Origin: an uncultured Collinsella sp. | GTDB taxonomy: Bacteria; Actinomycetota; Coriobacteriia; Coriobacteriales; Coriobacteriaceae | NCBI GenBank assembly: GCA_902470265.1 | Contig: CABRFW010000020.1 | Location: forward strand, 1-13,432 | Direction: 5' to 3' | DNA length: 13,432 nt | Shown here: positions 6,932 through 12,962 of the stretch, piece by piece | Numbering within the stretch: position 1 is the first letter of the stretch | How the letters are laid out: every line of letters starts with the position of its first letter | The notes under the pieces: model-generated | The model's input: the letters and a program-made list of their open reading frames with translations, nothing else | What the model was told of the DNA's origin: nothing | Databases searched by the model: none | Translations under genes and position numbers: made by a program

Positions 6932-7066
6932 CTAGACAGTGAGACGCTTGCGGCCCTTGGCACGACGACGGGCGAGCACGGCACGACCACCCTTAGTGGC
7001 CATACGGGCACGGAAGCCATGGGTCTTGGCACGCTTACGCTTATTAGGCTGATACGTACGCTTCAT
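6932..7066 (-). CDS. rpmH: 50S ribosomal protein L34
   Basis: This is a 44-residue, highly basic ribosomal protein. The sequence starts MKRTYQPNKRKRAKTHGFRA and ends KGRKRLTV, an unmistakable L34. ATG 7066 has AGGAGG about nine bases upstream; a longer frame exists but its extra residues are encoded in the leader. It is the first gene of the block that runs to khpB, driven by the promoter at 7139-7168, and marks the left border of the origin region. Confidence 0.98.
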   Translation of the reverse strand: MKRTYQPNKRKRAKTHGFRARMATKGGRAVLARRRAKGRKRLTV

Positions 7067-7095
7067 CTTAAGTTCCTCCTGCTGCATTTCGAGTG

Positions 7096-7111
7096 TCCGC
7101 GGGGACGCGGA
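7096..7111 (-). other. GC-rich hairpin in the rpmH leader
   Basis: A 6-bp stem TCCGCG/CGCGGA with a 4-nt loop lies between the predicted promoter and the ribosome-binding site of rpmH, about 30 bp before the start. It has no T-run and is not a terminator. A role in mRNA stability or leader control is speculative. Confidence 0.4.
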
Positions 7112-7138
7112 CGCAGATATAGACACGTGAGCTTGAAG

Positions 7139-7168
7139 ATTGTAGGGAAATCAATGTTCAAATGTCAA
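7139..7168 (-). promoter_or_regulatory. Sigma-70-type promoter of rpmH-rnpA-yidD-yidC-khpB
   Basis: On the minus strand a perfect TTGACA (7163-7168) and a near-perfect TACAAT (7139-7144) are 18 bp apart, about 73 bp ahead of the rpmH start. This is the best promoter in the window. Its position beside the DnaA-box cluster is usual for rpmH. Confidence 0.85.
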
Positions 7169-7265
7169 GAAATCAAAGGTAAAAGGTTGCGCAGTTCACA
7201 CGGTTCCCCCATAAGCACAACCGAAATTAGCGCCTCATGGCAACCTTTCACGATATTTCATCGAG

Positions 7266-7274
7266 TTTTCAACA
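7266..7274 (+). promoter_or_regulatory. DnaA-box-like 9-mer TTTTCAACA
   Basis: It differs from TTATCCACA at two positions and is exactly repeated at 7319-7327 in the same orientation. Confidence 0.55.
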
Positions 7275-7288
7275 GGTCATGTTGGCAA

Positions 7289-7297
7289 TGTTGAGAA
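7289..7297 (-). promoter_or_regulatory. DnaA-box-like 9-mer, inverted, one change from TTTTCAACA
   Basis: The plus strand reads TGTTGAGAA, so the minus strand reads TTCTCAACA. It is a weaker match, supported mainly by its place within the cluster. Confidence 0.4.
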
Positions 7298-7308
7298 CTT
7301 TTCGCCCG

Positions 7309-7327
7309 TTTTCCAAAGTTTTCAACA
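7309..7327 (+). promoter_or_regulatory. Two adjacent DnaA-box-like 9-mers, one helical turn apart
   Basis: TTTTCCAAA (7309-7317) and TTTTCAACA (7319-7327) start 10 bp apart in the same orientation, so they face the same side of the helix, a geometry that favours cooperative DnaA binding. The following TTTTGAAAA (7330-7338) extends the pattern. Confidence 0.5.
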
Positions 7328-7411
7328 AGTTTTGAAAAGTTGCCGAAAGATGAGAAACGTTGCACGGTGAGCTACTATTTGTTCGAAACCTTTTGAAAGA
7401 TTGCGAGCGGC

Positions 7412-8764
7412 ATGTCTGACGACTTTTACACCATGGTCGATTCCGGAGACCCGGCACCCGACAACGAGCACATCACCGGCGTGCGCGAAGAGCGTGCGGA
7501 AGGCGAGCAGACGACCACGCAGGCGCCAAAAGCCATGTACGCCGCGCGCATCGCCGTCTATGACGACATGCTGTCGACACCGCGGGTGATCGTCATTGAT
7601 CCGCAAGATGTCCGCACGTATTTGGAAGAGACGACCAACACCGTCTACCAGTGCATGAAAGAACAAGGTGGCCATATCTCGCTCATGGTCATCCGCGAGA
7701 TTGTCGAAAACTTTATCCACGCACACTTTGCCGAGCCCATCATCTCGATTCTGGACGGCGGAGACACCATCCGCTTTGCTGACCAAGGACCCGGCATCGA
7801 CGACAAGGAACGTGCTTTCGACTTTGGCGTTACCAGCGCAAACAGCAAGATGAAGCGCTATATCCGTGGAACCGGAGCAGGGTTTCCCATGGTGCAGGAG
7901 TATTTGGAAAACGCCGGCGGTGCCGTATCCATCGAGGACAACATGGGCAACGGCACCGTGGTTACGGTAAGCCTGAACCCTAAACGCGTGCAGGAAATAG
8001 AGCGTGCCGGCGGACGCGGCGCTGCCGTGCGGCCCGAGACGGAGCAGCCCACATATCCCCTGGCGGGAGCTTTTGCGCAGCAGCCCATGGCAACGCAGCA
8101 GATGCAGCCCCCAGTGGGACAGATGCAGCAGCCCGGAATGCCTCCTACACAAGAACCCCAAGCGGCATCGATGTCGATGCCGCCAAGCATGCCAGAGGCC
8201 ATGTCGCTGGCGGATCAGGATACAGCAGCAATGCAGCAGGCGACAGGGGCACCGGGTGGCCAGCAAATGGGCTATCAGCCGTACCAACAGGGATATCCAT
8301 ATCAGCAGATGCCGCCACTGGGGTATGGCCAGCAGTTCCCGCAGCAGTACCAGCAGGGATATCAGCAGCCGTACCAGCAGATGCCGCAGCAGCAGTACAA
8401 CCCCTGGGCCCAGCAGATGCCGCCGCAGCCTTACCAACAGTGGCCTCAAAGTTTTCAACAGCAAATGCCGCCGACGCAGAGTTCTCAACAACCAGCAGCT
8501 CAAATGATGTATCCTAATGCAGTAAATCAGTATGCACAGCCACAACCGGACGTGTTCGTAAGCGATCGCGGCAACGCCGCGCTGGGCTATCTGGCGCAAA
8601 ATCAAGCGTGCGGCGCAACCGATCTGGCGAGGGCGTTTGGAAACTCGGCCCCCACTTGGTCACGCACGCTCAATGACTTGGCGCAGGCCGGCTTGGTCAT
8701 CAAGCATGGCCAGAAATACCATCTGACCGAACTCGGCGCCGCTCGCGTGCGAGCTCAGAGCTAA
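7412..8764 (+). CDS. Uncharacterised GHKL ATPase with Q/P/M-rich region and C-terminal winged-helix domain
   Basis: This 450-residue protein has three parts. Residues about 60-190 form a GHKL (histidine kinase/anti-sigma type) ATPase domain. The N box is E96-x3-N100 in REIVEN, the G1 box is DQGPGID (124-130), the G2 box is GTGAGF (153-158), and NGTVVTVSL closes the fold. Residues about 205-380 are low complexity, rich in Gln, Pro, Met and Tyr with recurring PYQQMP-like units, and probably disordered. Residues about 385-448 look like a winged-helix (MarR-like) DNA-binding domain, with a recognition-helix-like segment around 411-427. No phospho-accepting histidine domain or transmembrane segment is seen. 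It ends 15 bp before dnaA in the same direction, so the two are probably co-transcribed. The start ATG 7412 has only a weak GAGCGG upstream. Function is unknown; a regulator of dnaA or origin firing is inference from position. Confidence 0.9.
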   Translation: MSDDFYTMVDSGDPAPDNEHITGVREERAEGEQTTTQAPKAMYAARIAVYDDMLSTPRVIVIDPQDVRTYLEETTNTVYQCMKEQGGHISLMVIREIVENFIHAHFAEPIISILDGGDTIRFADQGPGIDDKERAFDFGVTSANSKMKRYIRGTGAGFPMVQEYLENAGGAVSIEDNMGNGTVVTVSLNPKRVQEIERAGGRGAAVRPETEQPTYPLAGAFAQQPMATQQMQPPVGQMQQPGMPPTQEPQAASMSMPPSMPEAMSLADQDTAAMQQATGAPGGQQMGYQPYQQGYPYQQMPPLGYGQQFPQQYQQGYQQPYQQMPQQQYNPWAQQMPPQPYQQWPQSFQQQMPPTQSSQQPAAQMMYPNAVNQYAQPQPDVFVSDRGNAALGYLAQNQACGATDLARAFGNSAPTWSRTLNDLAQAGLVIKHGQKYHLTELGAARVRAQS

Positions 8765-8779
8765 AGAACGGGAGAGACA

Positions 8780-10504
8780 GTGGACGAGGAAGCAAGCATC
8801 ATCCTGGGGGATGCCATCGCCTTTTGCCAGCGCGACGGCCAAGATGCACGCCTCATCAACATGCTGGGGCAATCGCGCGCCATAAGCCTGACCGAAGATA
8901 CGCTCACGATCGAGGCCCCCTCGCGCTTTGCCATCGCGCAGCTCAAAAAGCATCAGCCGACTATTGAGGCCTATCTGGAAGAAATCGCCTTTGCACCGAT
9001 TGCGCTCGACATCGTGGCACCGCAAGGCGCCGCGGCGGAATCCGCTGCCGCGACGGCGCCCGCCACGGCTCCCACCGCTTCCCCGGCGGTGCCGGCCTCC
9101 GCAGACGGGGTGCCGACAATCGAGCACCAGCACAGCGATGTTTCCCGTGAAACCATGGCACCGTTGCCGATCGCGGCGGCGACGTCAACGAACGCACCCG
9201 TCACACACATGCCCATCGCTCACGACGCGGCGGCGGGCGCGGATTCGGGCATTGCAATCAAGAACACGCTCTCGGCCGATGATTTTCGTCGCATGATGAA
9301 CCAGATGAAGGGCGGAGCGCCGGCTAAATCCACGCAAGCTGCGGCGCCCGCTTCACCCATGCCAGCACCGACCGTGCCGGCCGAGCAGAATACGGATGGA
9401 GCCCCACTCGCCGCGAACTCAAAATTTACCTTTGAGAACTTTGTCTACGGCCCCGAGAACAGCCATGCCTATCGCTCGGCACTCAAGTTTGCCGCCCTCG
9501 CGGACGAGCGCGGCACGTGCACATCACTGTTCATCTACGGCAAATCGGGCCTGGGCAAGACGCACCTGCTGCTTGCCATCAAAAACGAGCTCGCCGAGAA
9601 GTCGCCCGAGATCAAGGTCAAGTATGCCAACTCCCAGGCATATCTGGACGACCTGATGACCGAGTTCGACCGTCAAAAGAAGAGCAACGCTCCCATCATG
9701 CAGGCGTACCACGGCGTGGACGTACTCATCATCGATGACATCCAAAACATCATCGGCAAGCGCGCGAGCGTGGACTACTTTTTCCAGCTCATGGACGAGT
9801 TCATCCGCAACAACAAGAAGGTCGTCATCGCGGCAGACCGCGCCCCCAAGGACCTGAGCATGGACGAGCGTTTGACCAGCCGCTTCAACGCCGGCATGCT
9901 CTGCCTGGTCGCAGAGCCCAGCTACGAAATGAAATACAAGATCTTGCAGCGCTATTACGAGAACACCATCGTCGCCGCTCCCGAGGCAGGCGACGACTCG
10001 CTGCTGGCGGCCTATGGGGGCGACGGCGGGCACCTGACCGACGAGCACTTTAAACACATGGCCGAGGTCTCGGGCACCAACATCCGCGAACTCGAGAGCT
10101 TCTGCGAGCGCTGCGCCGGCGAGGCGGGCGACCGCGAGCGCGAGGGCGGGGAGCTCACCTTTGACGATATCGACGCCATCGCCAGCCAGTACTTCGACAC
10201 ATCGGCCAAAAAGATCAACGTGCAAACGGTTCAGTCCGTCATTGAAGAGCAGTACGGCGTGACGCACGAGGAGCTCATCGGCCCGCGCCGCAACGCCAAT
10301 ATCGCCAAAGCGCGCCATATCGCCATCTACCTGGCCATCGAGATGTGCGAGATGACGACCACGGCGGTGGGCGCCGAATTTGGCAACCGCAACCACTCGA
10401 CCGTCAGCACGAGCTACAAAAAGGTCCAGAAGATGATCCAGGAAGACCGCACCGTCACCGAAGACCTCAAGTCCTTGCGCGGTAAAATTACACTGCGCTC
10501 GTAG
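8780..10504 (+). CDS. dnaA: Chromosomal replication initiator DnaA (divergent, long domain II)
   Basis: DnaA binds origin boxes, oligomerises with ATP, melts oriC and helps load the helicase. The 574 residues contain domain I (about 1-80) and an unusually long Ala/Pro-rich linker (about 81-213). The AAA+ domain follows, with Walker A GKSGLGKTH (254-262), Walker B IIDD (317-320), the arginine-finger region LTSRF (365-369) and TNIRELE (433-439). Domain IV runs from about 480 to the C terminus. Its signature helix reads FGNRNHSTVS (534-543), where most bacteria have FGGRDHTTV; Asn538 replaces the base-contacting Asp (E. coli D433) and Ser540 replaces T435. The start is GTG 8780 with GGGAG about six bases before it. 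A parS-like sequence lies in the linker at 9139-9154. It follows the ATPase gene by 15 bp and precedes a 238-bp origin segment. Confidence 0.96.
   Translation: MDEEASIILGDAIAFCQRDGQDARLINMLGQSRAISLTEDTLTIEAPSRFAIAQLKKHQPTIEAYLEEIAFAPIALDIVAPQGAAAESAAATAPATAPTASPAVPASADGVPTIEHQHSDVSRETMAPLPIAAATSTNAPVTHMPIAHDAAAGADSGIAIKNTLSADDFRRMMNQMKGGAPAKSTQAAAPASPMPAPTVPAEQNTDGAPLAANSKFTFENFVYGPENSHAYRSALKFAALADERGTCTSLFIYGKSGLGKTHLLLAIKNELAEKSPEIKVKYANSQAYLDDLMTEFDRQKKSNAPIMQAYHGVDVLIIDDIQNIIGKRASVDYFFQLMDEFIRNNKKVVIAADRAPKDLSMDERLTSRFNAGMLCLVAEPSYEMKYKILQRYYENTIVAAPEAGDDSLLAAYGGDGGHLTDEHFKHMAEVSGTNIRELESFCERCAGEAGDREREGGELTFDDIDAIASQYFDTSAKKINVQTVQSVIEEQYGVTHEELIGPRRNANIAKARHIAIYLAIEMCEMTTTAVGAEFGNRNHSTVSTSYKKVQKMIQEDRTVTEDLKSLRGKITLRS
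9139..9154. other. parS-like sequence inside the dnaA linker
   Basis: TGTTTCCCGTGAAACC matches the perfect parS of this window at 14 of 16 positions, differing at one central base and the last base. It encodes DVSRET in the variable linker, where protein constraint is weak. Confidence 0.45.
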
Positions 10505-10512
10505 GAAAATAG

Positions 10513-10557
10513 AGACACCCGTTGAAAACTTGTCGAAACCACGGGCATAAGGTGTCT
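10513..10557. repeat. Inverted repeat around a DnaA-box-like site after dnaA
   Basis: Seven-bp arms AGACACC/GGTGTCT flank a 31-nt interior containing CGTTGAAAAC. A shorter competing pair CCCGT (10518-10522)/ACGGG (10541-10545) lies inside. There is no T-run, so a standard terminator is unlikely. Confidence 0.4.
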
Positions 10558-10674
10558 AAAACCCAACCCGCGGTGATGAAAAGTTTTGCGCAGGTTTTGA
10601 ACGTGGAAAACCACCCCCGTTGCACACAGGTTGTTGTCGATTCTCTTTCTGGGTCTGACCTGCGTCTTTGGGAG

Positions 10675-10683
10675 TAATCAACA
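10675..10683 (+). promoter_or_regulatory. DnaA-box-like 9-mer next to the trio element
   Basis: TAATCAACA differs from TTATCCACA at two positions. It lies 12 bp left of the DnaA-trio run, the place where a nucleating box is expected. Confidence 0.5.
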
Positions 10684-10695
10684 GTTTCGTCAGTG

Positions 10696-10740
10696 CTATT
10701 ACTATTATTAAGATATTTATATCTATAGAAAGGTATTAAA
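10696..10740. other. Putative DNA unwinding element with five DnaA-trios
   Basis: The plus strand at 10696-10710 is CTATTACTATTATTA, so the minus strand reads 3'-GAT-AAT-GAT-AAT-AAT-5'. All five triplets fit the published DnaA-trio consensus 3'-(G/A)AT-5' with the polarity expected if DnaA extends from boxes on the left. The following 30 bp are almost all A/T and contain a short palindrome. Confidence 0.65.
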
Positions 10741-10742
10741 AG

Positions 10743-11846
10743 ATGAAGTTCACCGTCAGCCAGAGCTCGCTTACACAAGCCATCGGCATCGTTATGAAGG
10801 GTGTCGCTTCGGCATCCACCCTCCCCATCCTGTCGGGCGTGCTCGTTAAGGCCCAAGACGGCATCTTGGAATTCCAGACCTCTAACTACACCATCTCGAT
10901 CCGTCATCGCATCGCGGCGCATGTCGAAGAAGAGGGCGAGATGGTTATCCCCTGTAAGATGCTCTCCAATATCACCAAGACCCTCCCCGATGCCCCGGTC
11001 ACCTTTGAGCTGTCCGAGCGCCAGGTGCTGATTGGTTGCGAGAAGAGCTCTTTCCGCCTGAACACGCTCGATGCCAATGACTTCCCCGAGTTTCCGGCCT
11101 ATGCCATCGAGAGTGCCGTGGAGTTGCCGACCGATATCTTGTCCGAGATGGTCGGCCGCGTGTGGCGCGTCACCTCGACCGACAAGGCCCGCCCCATCTT
11201 GGGCGGCGTGCACATGAAGGTCGAGAACAACACCGTTCGCCTGGTGGCGACCGATTCCTTCCGTTTGGCCGTGTGCGATACGCAGGTCGAGACCTCGACC
11301 CTCGAAGGCTCCTTTGAGCTCAACGTTCCGGCCGACGCCTTTAACGACGCGCTGAACATCATGGCAAGCCAGGCGACCATCATGATCGGGGCTACCGACA
11401 CCCAGGTCGTCTTCGAGGCCGGCAACACCACCTACGTGTCGCGCCGCATCGAGGGCGTGTACCCCAACTACAAGCAGCTCATCCCCGATTCGTGCGTGAC
11501 GAGCGTCAAGATCGACGTCGCCGCCTTCAATGCCGCCCTCAAGCGTGTCGCCGTTATCGCGAGCGCAAACCCCGCCGTCAAGTTCGAGATCGACGTCGAG
11601 AACGGGCAGATGGGCCTGTCTTCCATCTCCAACGACCAGGATCTGGCGCAGGAGACGATCGATGTCGAGGCCGAGGGCGAGTCGGGTACCATCGCCTTCA
11701 ACTACCACTACATCTTCGGCTGCCTCAATGCCCTGTCCAAGGAGAAGGAGATCACGCTGGAGCTCAAGAGCTACTCGCAGGCGGGCATCTTCAAGTCCTA
11801 CGACAAGATCAACTACCTGTACCTGGTCATGCCGGTCCGCATCTAG
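10743..11846 (+). CDS. dnaN: DNA polymerase III beta sliding clamp DnaN
   Basis: DnaN is the ring-shaped dimer that tethers polymerase and repair proteins to DNA. The 367 residues match the family length almost exactly. The N terminus (MKFTVSQSSLTQAIGIVMKG) and the C terminus ending YLVMPVRI, part of the partner-binding pocket, are typical, and the body is three repeated clamp domains. Start ATG 10743 is preceded by AAAGG at about nine bases. It sits directly beside the predicted unwinding element, and recF begins 9 bp after it, so the two form an operon. Confidence 0.97.
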   Translation: MKFTVSQSSLTQAIGIVMKGVASASTLPILSGVLVKAQDGILEFQTSNYTISIRHRIAAHVEEEGEMVIPCKMLSNITKTLPDAPVTFELSERQVLIGCEKSSFRLNTLDANDFPEFPAYAIESAVELPTDILSEMVGRVWRVTSTDKARPILGGVHMKVENNTVRLVATDSFRLAVCDTQVETSTLEGSFELNVPADAFNDALNIMASQATIMIGATDTQVVFEAGNTTYVSRRIEGVYPNYKQLIPDSCVTSVKIDVAAFNAALKRVAVIASANPAVKFEIDVENGQMGLSSISNDQDLAQETIDVEAEGESGTIAFNYHYIFGCLNALSKEKEITLELKSYSQAGIFKSYDKINYLYLVMPVRI

Positions 11847-11855
11847 CGTTGCGCC

Positions 11856-12962
11856 ATGACCATGTTCGCCCGCGATCTTTCCGTCGCGCACTACCGCAGC
11901 TTCGATAGCTATCGCCTTGCCCTGGACGAGGGCGTGACGATACTTGCGGGACCCAACGCGGCGGGAAAGACCAACCTCATAGAGGCGCTGCAGCTGCTGA
12001 CGAGCGGCGCCTCGTTTAGGCATCCGACCGCAGCCGAGCTCGTCCATGATGGCGTGGGCTCGTGCAAGGTCGAGCTGAGGCTCGAGGGCGACGGCCGCGT
12101 GCTTGATATGGGATTGAGCGTGGAGGACGGTAAGCGCTCGTTTAGCCGCAACGGCAAGAGGTGCTCTGCCGCCGGTGTGCGCGGGGCTCTGCCGAGCGTG
12201 CTGTTTTGCCCCGACCATCTGGACATGGTTAAGCGAGGCGCCAGTGTGCGCCGCGCCGCCCTCGATGACTTTGGCATGCAGCTGAGCGCACGTTATGCCG
12301 ATCTTGCGAGCACCTATGGACGCTGCGTGACCCAGCGTAACGCCCTGCTCAAGGAGACCTGGTGCTGTCGCGAGATGCTCGGCGCGTGGAACGATTCGAT
12401 TGCCCGCGCGGGCTCGGCCCTGCTTGTGCACCGGTTGGCCCTGCTCGACCGGCTGGCGGGCCATGTGCACACTGCCTACGGGCAAGTGGCATCCGGTGAG
12501 GCTGCCAACGTGACCTATACGTCCACGCTGGGGGATTTGCCCCAGGTCGATGATCGCGAAGAGCTGAAGGGCTGGGCGTACGAGCGCATGCTGGCTGCCC
12601 TTGATGAGCACGCCGACGAGGAAATTCGCCGCGGCGTGACGTTGGTGGGACCGCATCGCGATGAGATTGAGTTTACCGTGGCGGGTCGCTCCGCCCGTTC
12701 ATTTGCCAGCCAAGGTCAGCAGCGAACGTTGGTTCTGGCCTGGAAGGTGGCGGAGGTGGCCGTGGCTCGCGATGTCCTGGGCACCGCCCCGTTGCTGCTT
12801 TTGGACGACGTGATGAGCGAACTCGACGGCGAACGCCGCGGTGCTTTTCTGCGGCTGATCGGCGATGATATCCAGACGGTCATAACCACGACCAACCTGG
12901 GGTATTTTACCGATGACCTGCTTGATCGAGCCAAGGTGGTGAGCATGGGTGAGACGTGCTAA
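11856..12962 (+). CDS. recF: DNA replication and repair protein RecF
   Basis: RecF is an SMC/ABC-like ATPase that with RecO and RecR loads RecA at gaps and stalled forks. The 368 residues contain Walker A GPNAAGKTN (32-40), the ABC signature SQGQQRT (285-291), Walker B LLLLDD (313-318) and D-loop SELD (321-324), all intact. The length is usual. No good Shine-Dalgarno sequence precedes ATG 11856 or the alternative ATG at 11862, which fits translational coupling to dnaN 9 bp upstream. The next gene overlaps its end by 14 bp. Confidence 0.96.
   Translation: MTMFARDLSVAHYRSFDSYRLALDEGVTILAGPNAAGKTNLIEALQLLTSGASFRHPTAAELVHDGVGSCKVELRLEGDGRVLDMGLSVEDGKRSFSRNGKRCSAAGVRGALPSVLFCPDHLDMVKRGASVRRAALDDFGMQLSARYADLASTYGRCVTQRNALLKETWCCREMLGAWNDSIARAGSALLVHRLALLDRLAGHVHTAYGQVASGEAANVTYTSTLGDLPQVDDREELKGWAYERMLAALDEHADEEIRRGVTLVGPHRDEIEFTVAGRSARSFASQGQQRTLVLAWKVAEVAVARDVLGTAPLLLLDDVMSELDGERRGAFLRLIGDDIQTVITTTNLGYFTDDLLDRAKVVSMGETC

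Larger units (their letters stand above)
7145..7411. other. oriC: oriC, left lobe: gene-free region between rpmH and the dnaA operon
   Basis: The whole gap 7067-7411 holds no gene. Its left part carries the rpmH leader and promoter. The part from about 7240 is rich in GTTTTCAA/TTGAAAA-type elements, locally AT-richer than the flanking genes. The DnaA-box-like 9-mers are TTTTCAACA (7266-7274 and 7319-7327), TTTTCCAAA (7309-7317) and, inverted, TGTTGAGAA (7289-7297). The site lies where minus-strand genes diverge from plus-strand genes, next to dnaA. No clear promoter for the plus-strand gene was found. Origin function is inferred from position and repeats. Confidence 0.75.
10505..10742. other. 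oriC: oriC, right lobe: dnaA-dnaN intergenic region
   Basis: This 238-bp gap holds DnaA-box-like 9-mers and an AT-rich stretch. The boxes are TTTTCAACG on the minus strand (10520-10528), TTTTCCACG on the minus strand (10602-10610) and TAATCAACA on the plus strand (10675-10683). Immediately right of the last box lie DnaA-trio repeats (10696-10710) and an AT-rich palindrome AGATAT-TT-ATATCT (10711-10724). An inverted repeat AGACACC (10513-10519)/GGTGTCT (10551-10557) follows the dnaA stop. The arrangement boxes-then-trios next to dnaN matches the unwinding side of the B. subtilis origin. Any dnaN promoter must also be here, but I could not pick one with confidence. Confidence 0.72.

Noticed and set aside
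7346..7411. Promoter for the gene at 7412 with TACTAT at 7373-7378 as -10
   Set aside because: No -35-like hexamer sits at a suitable distance, so I could not support it.
8041..8520. CAG-rich stretch as a DNA tandem repeat or CRISPR-like array
   Set aside because: Units are irregular in length and sequence and stay in one reading frame, so they are explained by low-complexity coding, not by a repeat array.
7322..8605. Minus-strand open frame of about 430 codons opposite the GHKL ATPase gene
   Set aside because: Its Leu/Arg/His-rich translation mirrors the Gln/Pro-rich codons on the other strand, and the plus-strand frame has clear ATPase motifs.
10488..12656. Open frame of about 720 codons on the minus strand opposite dnaN and recF
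   Set aside because: It is antisense to two unmistakable genes, has a composition typical of shadow frames in GC-rich DNA and shows no recognisable domain.
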